Part shown: positions 55,031 through 63,228 of the stretch, one piece after another
Layout: the number at the start of each line of letters is the position of its first letter
Numbering within the stretch: the first letter of the stretch is position 1
DNA from: Planctomycetota bacterium
GTDB lineage: Bacteria; Planctomycetota; Brocadiia; SM23-32; JAKLEA01
Length of the DNA stretch: 64,000 nt
Direction: 5' to 3'
Assembly: GCA_022711755.1 (NCBI GenBank)
Contig: JAKLEA010000007.1
Coordinates: 177,342-241,341, forward strand
Notes under the pieces: model-generated
What the model saw: the letters and a program-made list of their open reading frames with translations, nothing else
The model's database searches: none
Told to the model about the DNA's origin: nothing
Made by a program: the position numbers and the translations under genes

Positions 55031-55815
55031 GCGAACCCGGACTGACATCCAAGATGATCCGCTTCGCGGTGGTGCTCATGCTCATCTGCGGCGGCGCCGC
55101 GCTGGGCGTCGGCGGCGTCTACGTCATTACGCGCGAACGCATCGAAATCAGAAAGGCCGAGGAGGTCGAAGCCGCGAAGTCCACCGTATTCCCCGGACAG
55201 AAGCCTCAGTTCGAAGCGATTGACAAGGCGCTGTCCATCGTCCCGGAATACGATGAAAGCAGGAAACTCAAGGGCTACCGCAAAGCCTCCGGATCTGAAA
55301 TGCCATCCGATATAGTCGAACTTGATCGCGTGTACATTGCTAAGGCGGACGGCAAGGAAATCGGCTACGCGGCAATGGGGGTTGGACAGGGCTACAAGAG
55401 CCGATTACAGGTGATCGTCGGCGCCGCGCCTTCAAAGGAAGGCGGATTGAAAATTGCAGGCCTGTTCCTGCTGGACGCCGGATTCGAGGAAACCCCGGGG
55501 CTGGGCACCAAGGTCAAGGAAAAGGCTTCCACCCGCACGATCTGGTCCCTGCTGCGCGGCGGCGAAGCCAAAACGTCCCAAGGCGAAGAAATCCCGAAAT
55601 TCTGGCAGCAGTTCACCGGCAAGGCTTATGAGCAGCTTGTCCTCGTGAAGACCGCTGATCCCGAAAAGATAACCGGCATCACAGGAGCCACTATTTCAAG
55701 CAGAGGAATGACTGAGGCCGTGAAGGACGCAATGAACAAAATCCGAATGGTCCATAATCTGACAAACAAAGTAAAAAGCGCCACTGGCGGCGATGCCCAG
55801 TCCGGCGTAAAATAG
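55027..55815 (+). CDS. rnfG: Rnf complex subunit G (FMN-binding)
   Basis: A 262-residue protein: one N-terminal membrane helix (about 9-32, IRFAVVLMLICGGAALGVGGVY), then a periplasmic FMN-binding domain with covalent attachment motif T-G-A-T at about 219-222 (ITGITGATISSRGM). GAAPSKEGGLKIAGLFLLDAGFEETPGLG is the typical core. It overlaps rnfD. The usual following genes rnfE, rnfA and rnfB are not found; instead scpB starts 6 bases after this stop. Confidence 0.93.
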   Translation: MSEPGLTSKMIRFAVVLMLICGGAALGVGGVYVITRERIEIRKAEEVEAAKSTVFPGQKPQFEAIDKALSIVPEYDESRKLKGYRKASGSEMPSDIVELDRVYIAKADGKEIGYAAMGVGQGYKSRLQVIVGAAPSKEGGLKIAGLFLLDAGFEETPGLGTKVKEKASTRTIWSLLRGGEAKTSQGEEIPKFWQQFTGKAYEQLVLVKTADPEKITGITGATISSRGMTEAVKDAMNKIRMVHNLTNKVKSATGGDAQSGVK

Positions 55816-55821
55816 TGGGCC

Positions 55822-56595
55822 ATGACCGAAGAAGAAATCAAACATAATCAGGAACCGTCTGCACGGACCGACCAAGCCGAACCTGAACCGGACAAATCGG
55901 CTAAACTTGCTGAACAACCTTTCCCCGAAGCCCCGGAAGAAACGGCAAAGCCATCTCAAGAGGACGCCGCCGGCCCCGAATCAGTCCCTGAAGACGCTCA
56001 GGATGAGAAGGAATCCGAAGAGGAGCCAGAAGAGGGCGTTGAGACGGAAACAATGCCGGCGGAACAGCTTTCCGCCTCCGCAATGAAAGCAGTCGTTGAG
56101 GCGATTCTATTCGTCTGCGACGATCCGATCCATCCCAAAAAGATACGCGACATAATCGGCTGCGCGGACACCCGGCAGATACGCGGCATAATCAAGGTCT
56201 TGCAGGAGGAATACGCCGCGGGGGGACACGCCTTCCAGATCGAGGAAATCGCCGGCGGGTACAAGATGATGACCCTGCCGGAATATCACCCCTGGGTCGC
56301 CCGGCTGAAGAAGACGGTCAGCGAGGCCCGGCTGAGCCAGGCGGCAATCGAAACACTTGCAATAGTCGCCTACCGTCAACCTATCCTGCGCGCCGACATC
56401 GAAGCCGTCAGGGGCGTCCAGTGCGGCCCGATGCTTCGGACGCTGATCGAAAAGGGGCTGGTCAAGGTCGTGGGACATGACGAGCAGCTTGGCCGCCCGC
56501 TCCTATATGGTACCACGGACAAGTTTCTTGAGCAGTTCGGCCTGGCGTCGCTCAAAGACCTCCCCAGTCTGGAAGAACTGCGCCCCCGCGAGTAG
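55822..56595 (+). CDS. scpB: Segregation and condensation protein B, with acidic N-terminal extension
   Basis: ScpB partners ScpA and SMC in chromosome condensation. In this 257-residue protein the winged-helix core covers about residues 80-250 (MKAVVEAILFVCDDPIHPKKI, RLSQAAIETLAIVAYRQPILRADIEAVRGV, LGRPLLYGTTDKFLEQFGL), while the first ~80 residues are a Glu/Pro/Ala-rich disordered tail unlike the shorter tails of most ScpB proteins. Adjacent to rnfG with a 6-base gap; scpA is not in the window. Confidence 0.93.
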   Translation: MTEEEIKHNQEPSARTDQAEPEPDKSAKLAEQPFPEAPEETAKPSQEDAAGPESVPEDAQDEKESEEEPEEGVETETMPAEQLSASAMKAVVEAILFVCDDPIHPKKIRDIIGCADTRQIRGIIKVLQEEYAAGGHAFQIEEIAGGYKMMTLPEYHPWVARLKKTVSEARLSQAAIETLAIVAYRQPILRADIEAVRGVQCGPMLRTLIEKGLVKVVGHDEQLGRPLLYGTTDKFLEQFGLASLKDLPSLEELRPRE

Positions 56596-56609
56596 GACGG
56601 GCATGTAGG

Positions 56610-56628
56610 GTGGGTTCTTTGAACCCAC
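56610..56628. repeat. GTGGGTTC-TTT-GAACCCAC hairpin between convergent genes
   Basis: A perfect 8-bp stem with a TTT loop at 56610-56628, in the 96-base gap between scpB and the convergent hypothetical gene. Its GGGTT/AACCC arms resemble those of the 100-base repeat, but the flanks do not. It may serve as a bidirectional terminator. Confidence 0.45.
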
Positions 56629-56691
56629 GCGGACTTCATATCCATACGCTCGCCGCTCTCGTCCCGTTACGATCTATCCCCCCCCCGCCGC

Positions 56692-57192
56692 TCAATCCTC
56701 TTCCTTCGGAGCAATGCCCATCAGGAGCGCCCTCGCATTTTTGAAGAACTCCATTAACGCCACCTGCTCCATGCTAATCTTCAGGAAAAGATGCGCGTGT
56801 TCGCTCTTGTCTGAAATGTTGTGATATATGAAGCGGCAATGTTCCCGCTGTTTGCGCTGCGCCAGAACAATCTTGGCCATCAACCCGCCTATCTCGTCCA
56901 GTCTGTGATGTTTGGCCAAGGTCGCCTTCATCCTGCCAGTCAGCGGACCGACCCACCCCAGGTATTCCGGATTCCGATTGCCGACCACGGTGGGGGGCAG
57001 CGGCTCATTGCCAGTCCCGGTCTGCACGAAGACACGCAAGTGTTCGCGCAGCATCTCCTCAACCGGTTCCAGCGCATCGTTCAATTCTGGAGATATCGCT
57101 ATCTCCTTGATCTGTCGAATGTAGCGGAGAATCTTCTGCTGCGCCTCAAGCGACCGGCGCGCGCGATCAGTTGTCTCGTTGTCAAGCATCAT
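56692..57192 (-). CDS. Hypothetical protein
   Basis: A 166-residue, helical, charged protein with no signal peptide or membrane segment. It opens LDNETTDRARRSLEAQQKILRYIRQIKEIA and contains GNRNPEYLGWVGPLTGRMKATLAKHHRLDEIGG. A short conserved-looking cysteine-histidine patch, REHCRFIYHNISDK, follows at about 115-128. I do not recognise the family. A start one codon later is possible. It converges with scpB and is upstream of the glycan genes on the same strand but 128 bases apart. Confidence 0.6.
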   Translation of the reverse strand: MMLDNETTDRARRSLEAQQKILRYIRQIKEIAISPELNDALEPVEEMLREHLRVFVQTGTGNEPLPPTVVGNRNPEYLGWVGPLTGRMKATLAKHHRLDEIGGLMAKIVLAQRKQREHCRFIYHNISDKSEHAHLFLKISMEQVALMEFFKNARALLMGIAPKEED

Positions 57193-57320
57193 GCCGGGCT
57201 GATTACCACTACCGCCGTCACATAGCCGGGAATCCGGAAAAAGCGTGAAGCGGGATTTTACTTAATCAGGCCCGTCAAATCAAATCCGGAAGCGAACGGT
57301 TTAGAAGGTCCCTCAGTCGC

Positions 57321-58544
57321 TCATCCCGTGAAAAAGCTCCAGAACTTCCCGAATGTTATAGACGCCTCGTATCGTTCCAGGAACAGCTTCTGCGCTCTGT
57401 CTCCCATCGCCCTGGCGGACGCGCGATCCCGCGCCATTCCCTCCAGAAAACCGGCAAGTTTCTCCGCCTCTCCTATCTGGAAAGCCCCCCCGCAATCGCC
57501 GTCCCGTATCACTCGCGCTATCTCGCAATCCCCCGGCCCAACAAAAAGAACGCCCGTCCCAGACGCCAGAATCCCGTATAACTTGCTCGGCGCCAGCAGC
57601 CCCTTAACCTCCTCCATCAGGGTTATCAGCCCGAAATCGGAGGCGTGAAGCGTTGCCACCACGTTGTCGCGCTTTCCGACGTAACCTGCAACCTTTATGT
57701 TGTCCAGCCCGCGCGCGCCCGCCTCTTCGGCGACGTCGGCGTGCTTCTGCCCCCCCCCCCGGAATATGATCGAAACCGGGGCGCCGCGCCCCTTAAGGAT
57801 CGCCGCCGCGTCGAGAACCGTCTTGAACTCGTGTCCCCGCGACATGTTGCCCAGGTATGACACAAGCAGGTCGGATTCAGGAACGCCAAGCTCAGTGCGC
57901 CACTGCGCGGGATCAATCGGCGAGCGCTCGAACATCTCGATGTTTTCCCAGTTCTCGATGATCGTCACGTCCCGCGCCCCCGCGCGTTCGAGGATTTCCT
58001 TCATGTCCGCGTCAAGCGCGATCGCCCCTCCAAGCCTCGGATACCCGAACCTGTTGATACCGGCCAGAATGCGATGTAGCAATCCATTCTCGCGTATCTG
58101 TCCCAGCGCGACCTGAGCCTCCGGGTAGCAATCCATGCTCCACAAAACGGCCCGCGTCCCCGTCAGCCACTTGCACACAAGCGCAAGCAGATAAAGAAAC
58201 GGCGGCGTCGTGAGCGATACCACCGCGTCGAAGCGACCCAGCCAAAGGGCCTTGATCGCCGCCCCCATGTAGAACGTCGCGTAGTCCGTTATGCGCCCAA
58301 GGGCCGTCGCCCGCCCGAAGCCGGTGTTCCACATACGATGCGCGCGCACGCCGGCGATGGTCTCCTCCCGCAGGTCCGCCTGCCGCGCAACCCCTGATTT
58401 CGCCGATTCGTCGTAACTCGAGCTGCCGGAGATGACATGAACCTCAGCCCCGCGCCTGACAAGCTCCTCAGCCAGCGAGGAGAGATATATGGCCGTCGCG
58501 GCCTTGTCGGGCAGATAAAACTGGTTGAGGAACAGGATTCTCAT
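57321..58544 (-). CDS. Family 4 glycosyltransferase (WbuB/WcaI-like)
   Basis: This 407-residue GT-B enzyme opens with MRILFLNQFYLPDKAATAIYLSSLAEELVRRG, typical of the WbuB-like group that adds sugars to lipid-linked O-antigen or capsule intermediates. The C-terminal donor half has VSYLGNMSRGHEFKTVLDAAAIL, the loop FRGGGQKHADVAEEAGARG, and GYVGKRDNVVATLHASDFGLITL; the usual E-x7-E pair is atypical, reading MEEVKGLLAPSKLYGILA. It is likely cytoplasmic. It follows the GT2 and epimerase genes on the same strand, forming a surface-glycan set. Confidence 0.88.
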   Translation of the reverse strand: MRILFLNQFYLPDKAATAIYLSSLAEELVRRGAEVHVISGSSSYDESAKSGVARQADLREETIAGVRAHRMWNTGFGRATALGRITDYATFYMGAAIKALWLGRFDAVVSLTTPPFLYLLALVCKWLTGTRAVLWSMDCYPEAQVALGQIRENGLLHRILAGINRFGYPRLGGAIALDADMKEILERAGARDVTIIENWENIEMFERSPIDPAQWRTELGVPESDLLVSYLGNMSRGHEFKTVLDAAAILKGRGAPVSIIFRGGGQKHADVAEEAGARGLDNIKVAGYVGKRDNVVATLHASDFGLITLMEEVKGLLAPSKLYGILASGTGVLFVGPGDCEIARVIRDGDCGGAFQIGEAEKLAGFLEGMARDRASARAMGDRAQKLFLERYEASITFGKFWSFFTG

Positions 58545-58575
58545 CAGTATGCGCCGGCGGCTCCGCCCGGGCTTC

Positions 58576-59448
58576 TCATTTCCCCGGGGCTGAAATCTGC
58601 TTCTCGTAGACCTTCGCGTAAATCAGAAAATCGTAGAACGTGAGCAGAACGCACAGAATGAACCCCGGCATCCCGTCCAGAAATCCAAGCCTGAAAACGT
58701 AGGCGTAGAAAAATCGGACGAGATACCGGAACGGGAGCCTGTAGTAAATCCGCTTGAGCTTGCGCTTGAATCGCGGGCGGAAACCGATGAGCTTCTCCGC
58801 CTCGGCCTGCTCCCTGTCCGGCCCGGCAAGAACCTTCTCGAAGTTCTCGGCCTCGATGCTGGAGTAAAGGTCGTGCTTCTGCACCCAGCGGGTGAGGGTC
58901 GGATAAGCGTAATGTTCCATGTCGTTCTTCAGGTATCCGATCTTCCCCTTGATGCTCAGGTGCTCATGCACGGGGGAATTGCCGTAACCGCCCTTGTCGC
59001 GCCGGAACAGCCTCAGCACCCAGACGGGGTAATAGCCGCAGTGCTTGATCCATCGCCCCAGGAACATGTAGCGGAAATTGATGAAGTAACCGTCGCAATC
59101 AGGCTTCGCCAGAACGGAAATTATCTCGTCGCGCAGTTCCGGCGTGACCACCTCGTCCGCGTCAACAATAAGCGCCCACTCGTGGCTCATTCCGCAGTTG
59201 GCGAATGCCCAGTTCTTCTTCCGCGAGAAATCCTCAAGGCTCTTCTGCGCCCCGAACTGGACGACCTTCGCCCCCATCTCCGCTGCGATTTCGCAGGTCT
59301 TGTCCTCGCTGGCGGAGTCCACCACGAAAACTTCATCCGCCCACGCGAGGTGCTCCAGACAGCGGCGGATGTTCTTCTCCTCGTTCTTCACGGACACGAT
59401 GACGCTGACAGGGGCTTTCTTTGCGGCGTCTGGCGGGTTCATTTGCAT
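58576..59448 (-). CDS. Family 2 glycosyltransferase (WaaE-like)
   Basis: A 290-residue GT-A enzyme: VSVIVSVKNEEKNIRRCLEHLAWADEVFVVDSASEDKTCEIAAEMGAKVVQF carries the first nucleotide-binding part, and DADEV the metal-binding D-x-D. The motif KKNWAF and HEWALIVDADEV match lipopolysaccharide-type (WaaE, KdtX-like) enzymes. A C-terminal hydrophobic segment (about 255-278, FRLGFLDGMPGFILCVLLTFYDFLI) may tether it to the membrane. A start at 59442 (second Met) is also possible. Adjacent to the GT4 and epimerase genes. Confidence 0.9.
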   Translation of the reverse strand: MQMNPPDAAKKAPVSVIVSVKNEEKNIRRCLEHLAWADEVFVVDSASEDKTCEIAAEMGAKVVQFGAQKSLEDFSRKKNWAFANCGMSHEWALIVDADEVVTPELRDEIISVLAKPDCDGYFINFRYMFLGRWIKHCGYYPVWVLRLFRRDKGGYGNSPVHEHLSIKGKIGYLKNDMEHYAYPTLTRWVQKHDLYSSIEAENFEKVLAGPDREQAEAEKLIGFRPRFKRKLKRIYYRLPFRYLVRFFYAYVFRLGFLDGMPGFILCVLLTFYDFLIYAKVYEKQISAPGK

Positions 59449-59479
59449 ATGTCTCCGGCGCGCATCAACTGGCGGGGAA

Positions 59480-60490
59480 TTAGTCGCCCTCGCTCTTTCC
59501 GCATCCGCTGCCCTTCATGGCGGCCCGCTCGTGCCTGATGACGTCGTCAAGGATCGCGTCCAGATCATACTGGGGCTTGAACTCTATCAACGCCCTCAGC
59601 TTGCTCAGGTCCGGCACGCGACGCCGCATGTCCTCGAATCCGCTCACGTATGCCTCGCTGTACGGTATCATCCTGATCTCGGATCGGTTCCCGGTCTTGG
59701 ACCGCACCTTCTCCGCCAGATCAAGTATCGTTATCTCCTCATCGTTGCCGACGTTGAACACGCGCCCCGGGGCGCCGGGATGCTCGATCAACTGCGCCAG
59801 CGCCCCTACTGTGTCCTTCACGTGCGCGAAACAGCGGGTCTGCTTTCCGTCCCCGAACACGGTTATCGGCTCGCCCTTCAGCCCCTGCCGCGCAAATCGC
59901 GGCACGACCATTCCGTACTGCCCGGTCTGCCTCGGCCCCACCACGTTGAAAAGCCTCGCCACCACAACCGGCAGCCGCGACTCATGCCAGTACGCCAGCG
60001 CCAGAAACTCTCCCACCGCCTTGGCCGAGGCGTAGCTCCATCGCCGCATCGTCGTCGGCCCCATCAGGCGGTCGTCGTCCTCTGAAAACGGCACGTTCTC
60101 ACTCTTGCCGTAGACCTCGGAGCTTGACGTGATCAGTAACGGCTTGCGATAGCGCGCGCAATGGCCCAGAACGGCGTCCACGCCGCGGATCATGCTTCTG
60201 ACCGTGTACACCGGCTTATCAATTATCAGCCTCACACCAACGGCGGACGCAAGATGGAAGACCCCATCCGCCTTGCGGACAAGTGGATCCAGTGTCTCAA
60301 CCCGCGTATCGGACTCGACAATAAGGGAGAATCCCGGATTGCTTTCCAAGCCGGCAATGTTCTCATATCGCCCGGTGGAAAGATCGTCCAGCGCGACGAC
60401 CTCATGCCCCTGCTGCAACAGGGCCTCGCAGAGGTGCGAGCCTATGAATCCGGCGCCGCCGGTGACTAGGTAATTCAACTTCTGCTCCAT
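59480..60490 (-). CDS. NAD-dependent nucleotide-sugar epimerase/dehydratase (SDR)
   Basis: A 336-residue extended SDR with Rossmann motif TGGAGFIGSH at about residues 10-18, active-site SSSEVYG, YxxxK as YASAK, and ARLFNVVGPRQ. The frame continues upstream to 60814, but those 108 codons show no SDR similarity and lack a good start; the Met at 60490 precedes the Rossmann strand directly. It may act as UDP-glucuronate decarboxylase or UDP-glucose 4-epimerase and would supply sugars for the adjacent transferases; the exact substrate is not decided by sequence. Confidence 0.88.
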   Translation of the reverse strand: MEQKLNYLVTGGAGFIGSHLCEALLQQGHEVVALDDLSTGRYENIAGLESNPGFSLIVESDTRVETLDPLVRKADGVFHLASAVGVRLIIDKPVYTVRSMIRGVDAVLGHCARYRKPLLITSSSEVYGKSENVPFSEDDDRLMGPTTMRRWSYASAKAVGEFLALAYWHESRLPVVVARLFNVVGPRQTGQYGMVVPRFARQGLKGEPITVFGDGKQTRCFAHVKDTVGALAQLIEHPGAPGRVFNVGNDEEITILDLAEKVRSKTGNRSEIRMIPYSEAYVSGFEDMRRRVPDLSKLRALIEFKPQYDLDAILDDVIRHERAAMKGSGCGKSEGD

Positions 60491-60817
60491 TGAGATGTCG
60501 GAAAAGGTGGGGCGCAACGCGCCCCTGATCGGCGGCATTATAAAAGGACGCCGCCCGCCCGCCAAATCAAAAGGCCGAAGGACAGGAAGTGAATACAACT
60601 CGTTCAGTCGCGCCGCGCAAATGGAATGATTCTGGCGGATGACTCCACTTCCATCGCGCATTTCCAGATTCGACGTCATGCCCCGTGTTCTGAAAAGCTC
60701 AAGCCTGCTTTCATCCACTCTCCGCTGTATAATCCGGTCAGAAGTCAATATCCTCAATCCCGGTCGTTCGGTCACGAAGTGCAGGCGCAGGAACGCGCCC
60801 GCCCGGAGGAACATGAC
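60491..60817. other. Intergenic region between epimerase and sulfatase (327 bases)
   Basis: Divergent genes border this gap. It holds one perfect hairpin, GGGGCGC-AAC-GCGCCCC (60509-60525), just upstream of the epimerase start, possibly affecting its leader. The rest shows no gene that I can support; a 64-codon in-frame extension of the sulfatase lies here but precedes its Tat signal. Confidence 0.5.
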
Positions 60818-62284
60818 ATGGCATCAGTAAACCTTACGCGGCGCGATCTGCTCCAGCGCATGGCCTTCGGTTCTATCGGATTTTCGGCGGCGTCCGGCCT
60901 GCTGAGAGCTGCCGCATCCGATGCACGCAGGCCCAACATTGTCCTCCTTTACGCCGACGATCTCGGCTGGACGGATCTGGCCTGCTTCGGGAGCGGTTAC
61001 TACGAAACTCCGAATCTCGACAGGCTCTGCTCCCAGGGGATGAAGTTCACGAACGCCTACTCCTGCGCCGCCAACTGCTCGCCCTCCCGGGCCTCGCTCC
61101 TGACCGGGCAATACGTCCCCCGCCACGGTGTCTACACCGTCGGCGGCAAGAATCGCTTCGACGACGATAAGAAATGCCTGAAGTGGAGTGAACGCAAGCT
61201 GCTGGCCCCTGAGAACGCCGATGGCATTTTGCCGGACAAGGTAACGGTTGCGGAAGCTCTCTCCCAGTCAGGTTACTCCTGCGGGCAGTTCGGCAAGTGG
61301 CACGTCGGCGAGGGCAAGGGACAATTGCCGACCGCGCAGGGCTTCCCGTCCTCGGTCCTCATGACTTCCCACAGCCATTTCAACTTCATGACCTCCCCGC
61401 CGCCCCCGAAAAAACCGGGAAAGGACGACTACCTGTCCGACTTTCTCGCGGAACAGGCCGTCGGCTTCGTCGAGCGGAACAAGGGCAATCCCATGTTCCT
61501 CTACTTTCCGAATTTCCTCGTCCATTCGCCGCACGAAAGCAAGAAGGACATCATCGCCAAATACAAGGCGAAGAAGCCCGCCGGCAGGCATCACAATCCC
61601 GTCTACGCCGCAATGATTGAATGTCTGGACCAAAGCTTCGGGCGGGTGCTTGACGCCCTCGACCGGTTCGGGCTGTCGGAAAACACGCTGGTCATGTTCT
61701 TTTCCGACAACGGCGGCGTCGCGAGCGCCGATAATCGCGGTCTGAACGAAGGCGGCGAGGTTACGTCCAACCACCCCCTGCGCGGAACGAAGGGAATGCT
61801 CTACGAAGGCGGCATCCGCGTGCCGCTGATCGCCCGCTGGCCGGGCGTGATCGAGCCTGGCTCAGTCTGCGATACTCCCGTCATCGGAGTGGATTTCTAC
61901 CCGACATTCCTGGAGGTTACGGGGGCAAAGCCGCCCGCAGGGCAGATTCTCGACGGCGAAAGCATGATCCCACTCATGAAGGGGGCGGAACGCCTGCCGC
62001 GGGAAGACATATTCTGGTGGATGCCCGGCTACCTGCCCGGACGCCAGGCCCCGGCCAACGCGATCCGCTCCGGCGACTACAAGCTCATCGAGTTCTTCGA
62101 AGACGGCCATCTGGAGCTTTACAACCTGAAGAACGACATCGGCGAGCGCAACGACCTTGCCGCTGCCGAACCGGACAAGGCGCGCGAGCTTCACAATAAG
62201 CTGAAACACTGGCGCGAAGCGACCGGAGCCAAAATCCCCGAACGAAACCCGAATTTCGACCCGAAGAACGAAGGAAAGTGGTGA
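60818..62284 (+). CDS. Tat-exported sulfatase (CSPSR active site)
   Basis: This 488-residue type I sulfatase has GGAGGA at 60805-60810 before the ATG. LTRRDLLQRMAFGSIG near the start is a twin-arginine signal; YADDLGWTDLACFGSGYYETPNLDRL supplies the metal-binding DD. The formylglycine motif C-S-P-S-R is at residues 87-91 followed by ASLLTGQ, GKWHVGEG holds a catalytic Lys/His, and FFSDNGG the later metal ligands. Closest to the arylsulfatase A/GALNS-like group. With the ThuA-like gene downstream it may act in breakdown of sulfated glycans. Confidence 0.93.
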   Translation: MASVNLTRRDLLQRMAFGSIGFSAASGLLRAAASDARRPNIVLLYADDLGWTDLACFGSGYYETPNLDRLCSQGMKFTNAYSCAANCSPSRASLLTGQYVPRHGVYTVGGKNRFDDDKKCLKWSERKLLAPENADGILPDKVTVAEALSQSGYSCGQFGKWHVGEGKGQLPTAQGFPSSVLMTSHSHFNFMTSPPPPKKPGKDDYLSDFLAEQAVGFVERNKGNPMFLYFPNFLVHSPHESKKDIIAKYKAKKPAGRHHNPVYAAMIECLDQSFGRVLDALDRFGLSENTLVMFFSDNGGVASADNRGLNEGGEVTSNHPLRGTKGMLYEGGIRVPLIARWPGVIEPGSVCDTPVIGVDFYPTFLEVTGAKPPAGQILDGESMIPLMKGAERLPREDIFWWMPGYLPGRQAPANAIRSGDYKLIEFFEDGHLELYNLKNDIGERNDLAAAEPDKARELHNKLKHWREATGAKIPERNPNFDPKNEGKW

Positions 62285-62365
62285 CTGGTCCGCCTCTTGT
62301 TCCACCCGCGCGCGAAACATTCGATCTGAATTAGCGCAAAAGAACACGCCAAAGGAGACATTCTC

Positions 62366-63046
62366 ATGAAAACGATTCTTGTCTGGAACGAGTACGAACA
62401 CGAGCGCGTCCACGATGAAGTCCGCAAGGTCTACCCGCAGGGCATCCATGAAGCCCTCGCCGACCCCCTCCGGAAATGCGGAGACTTCACGGTAAGGACG
62501 GCCACCCGCCTCGACGAGGAACAGGGTCTCAGCGACGCCAACCTCAAGGGCGTTGACGCCGTCGTCTGGTGGGGCCACGTGAGGCACCACGAGGTCAGGG
62601 ACGAACTGGCTGACAAGGTGGTGAAACTCGTCAGAGAGACCGGCATGGGATTCCTGCCCGTCCACTCCGCCCACATGAGCAAACCCTTCACCCGGCTGAT
62701 GGGCACGACCGGACGCATCGGCGGATGGCGCGAGGATGGGGAGCCGGAGCACATCGAGGTCAAAGCCCCCAATCACCCCATCGCCAGGGGCATCCCCGCG
62801 AAGTTCTCGATCCCGCAGACCGAGATGTACAGAGAGCCGTTCGACATACCCGAACCCGAAACGCTCATCTTCTGCTCGAAGTGGGACAAGGGCGAGGTCT
62901 TCCGCTCCGGTTGCGCCTTCACGTGCGACAAGGGCCGCGTCTTCTACTGGCGCCCCGGGCATGAGACCTACCACATCTTTGACCAAGACGAAAACTTCCG
63001 CAAAATCCTCGTCAACGGCGTCCGTTGGGTCACGAGGATGACGTAA
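62366..63046 (+). CDS. ThuA-like trehalose-utilisation family protein
   Basis: A 226-residue class I glutamine-amidotransferase-like fold protein of the ThuA group. It begins MKTILVWNEYEHERVHDEVRKVYP, has VVWWGHVRHHEVRDELADKVV and GFLPVHSAHMSKPF (the ThuA region around the usual H and S), and ends GRVFYWRPGHETYHIFDQD. Many PVC bacteria have such genes with sulfatases and oxidoreductases in sugar catabolic clusters; the substrate is not known. It follows the sulfatase by 82 bases on the same strand; no signal peptide, so it should be cytoplasmic. Confidence 0.9.
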   Translation: MKTILVWNEYEHERVHDEVRKVYPQGIHEALADPLRKCGDFTVRTATRLDEEQGLSDANLKGVDAVVWWGHVRHHEVRDELADKVVKLVRETGMGFLPVHSAHMSKPFTRLMGTTGRIGGWREDGEPEHIEVKAPNHPIARGIPAKFSIPQTEMYREPFDIPEPETLIFCSKWDKGEVFRSGCAFTCDKGRVFYWRPGHETYHIFDQDENFRKILVNGVRWVTRMT

Positions 63047-63228
63047 GGCGCGGTCAAAAAGCAAGGTTCAGAGATCACGGGTGTGCGACGTGCGGAATCT
63101 CATGCGTAGGGTTCTTAGCGAAGCGCGAATCCACCGAATCAATGCCGCGTGGGCGCAAGCCACCCACCCTGTGATTTTCGTCGCACATAATGGACGCGTC
63201 CGACGGCACGTAGCTACTGTCTTGGCTG

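Noticed and set aside
61862..63064. 400-codon minus-strand frame over the sulfatase end and ThuA-like gene
   Set aside because: Overlaps two motif-supported genes; composition of a shadow frame.
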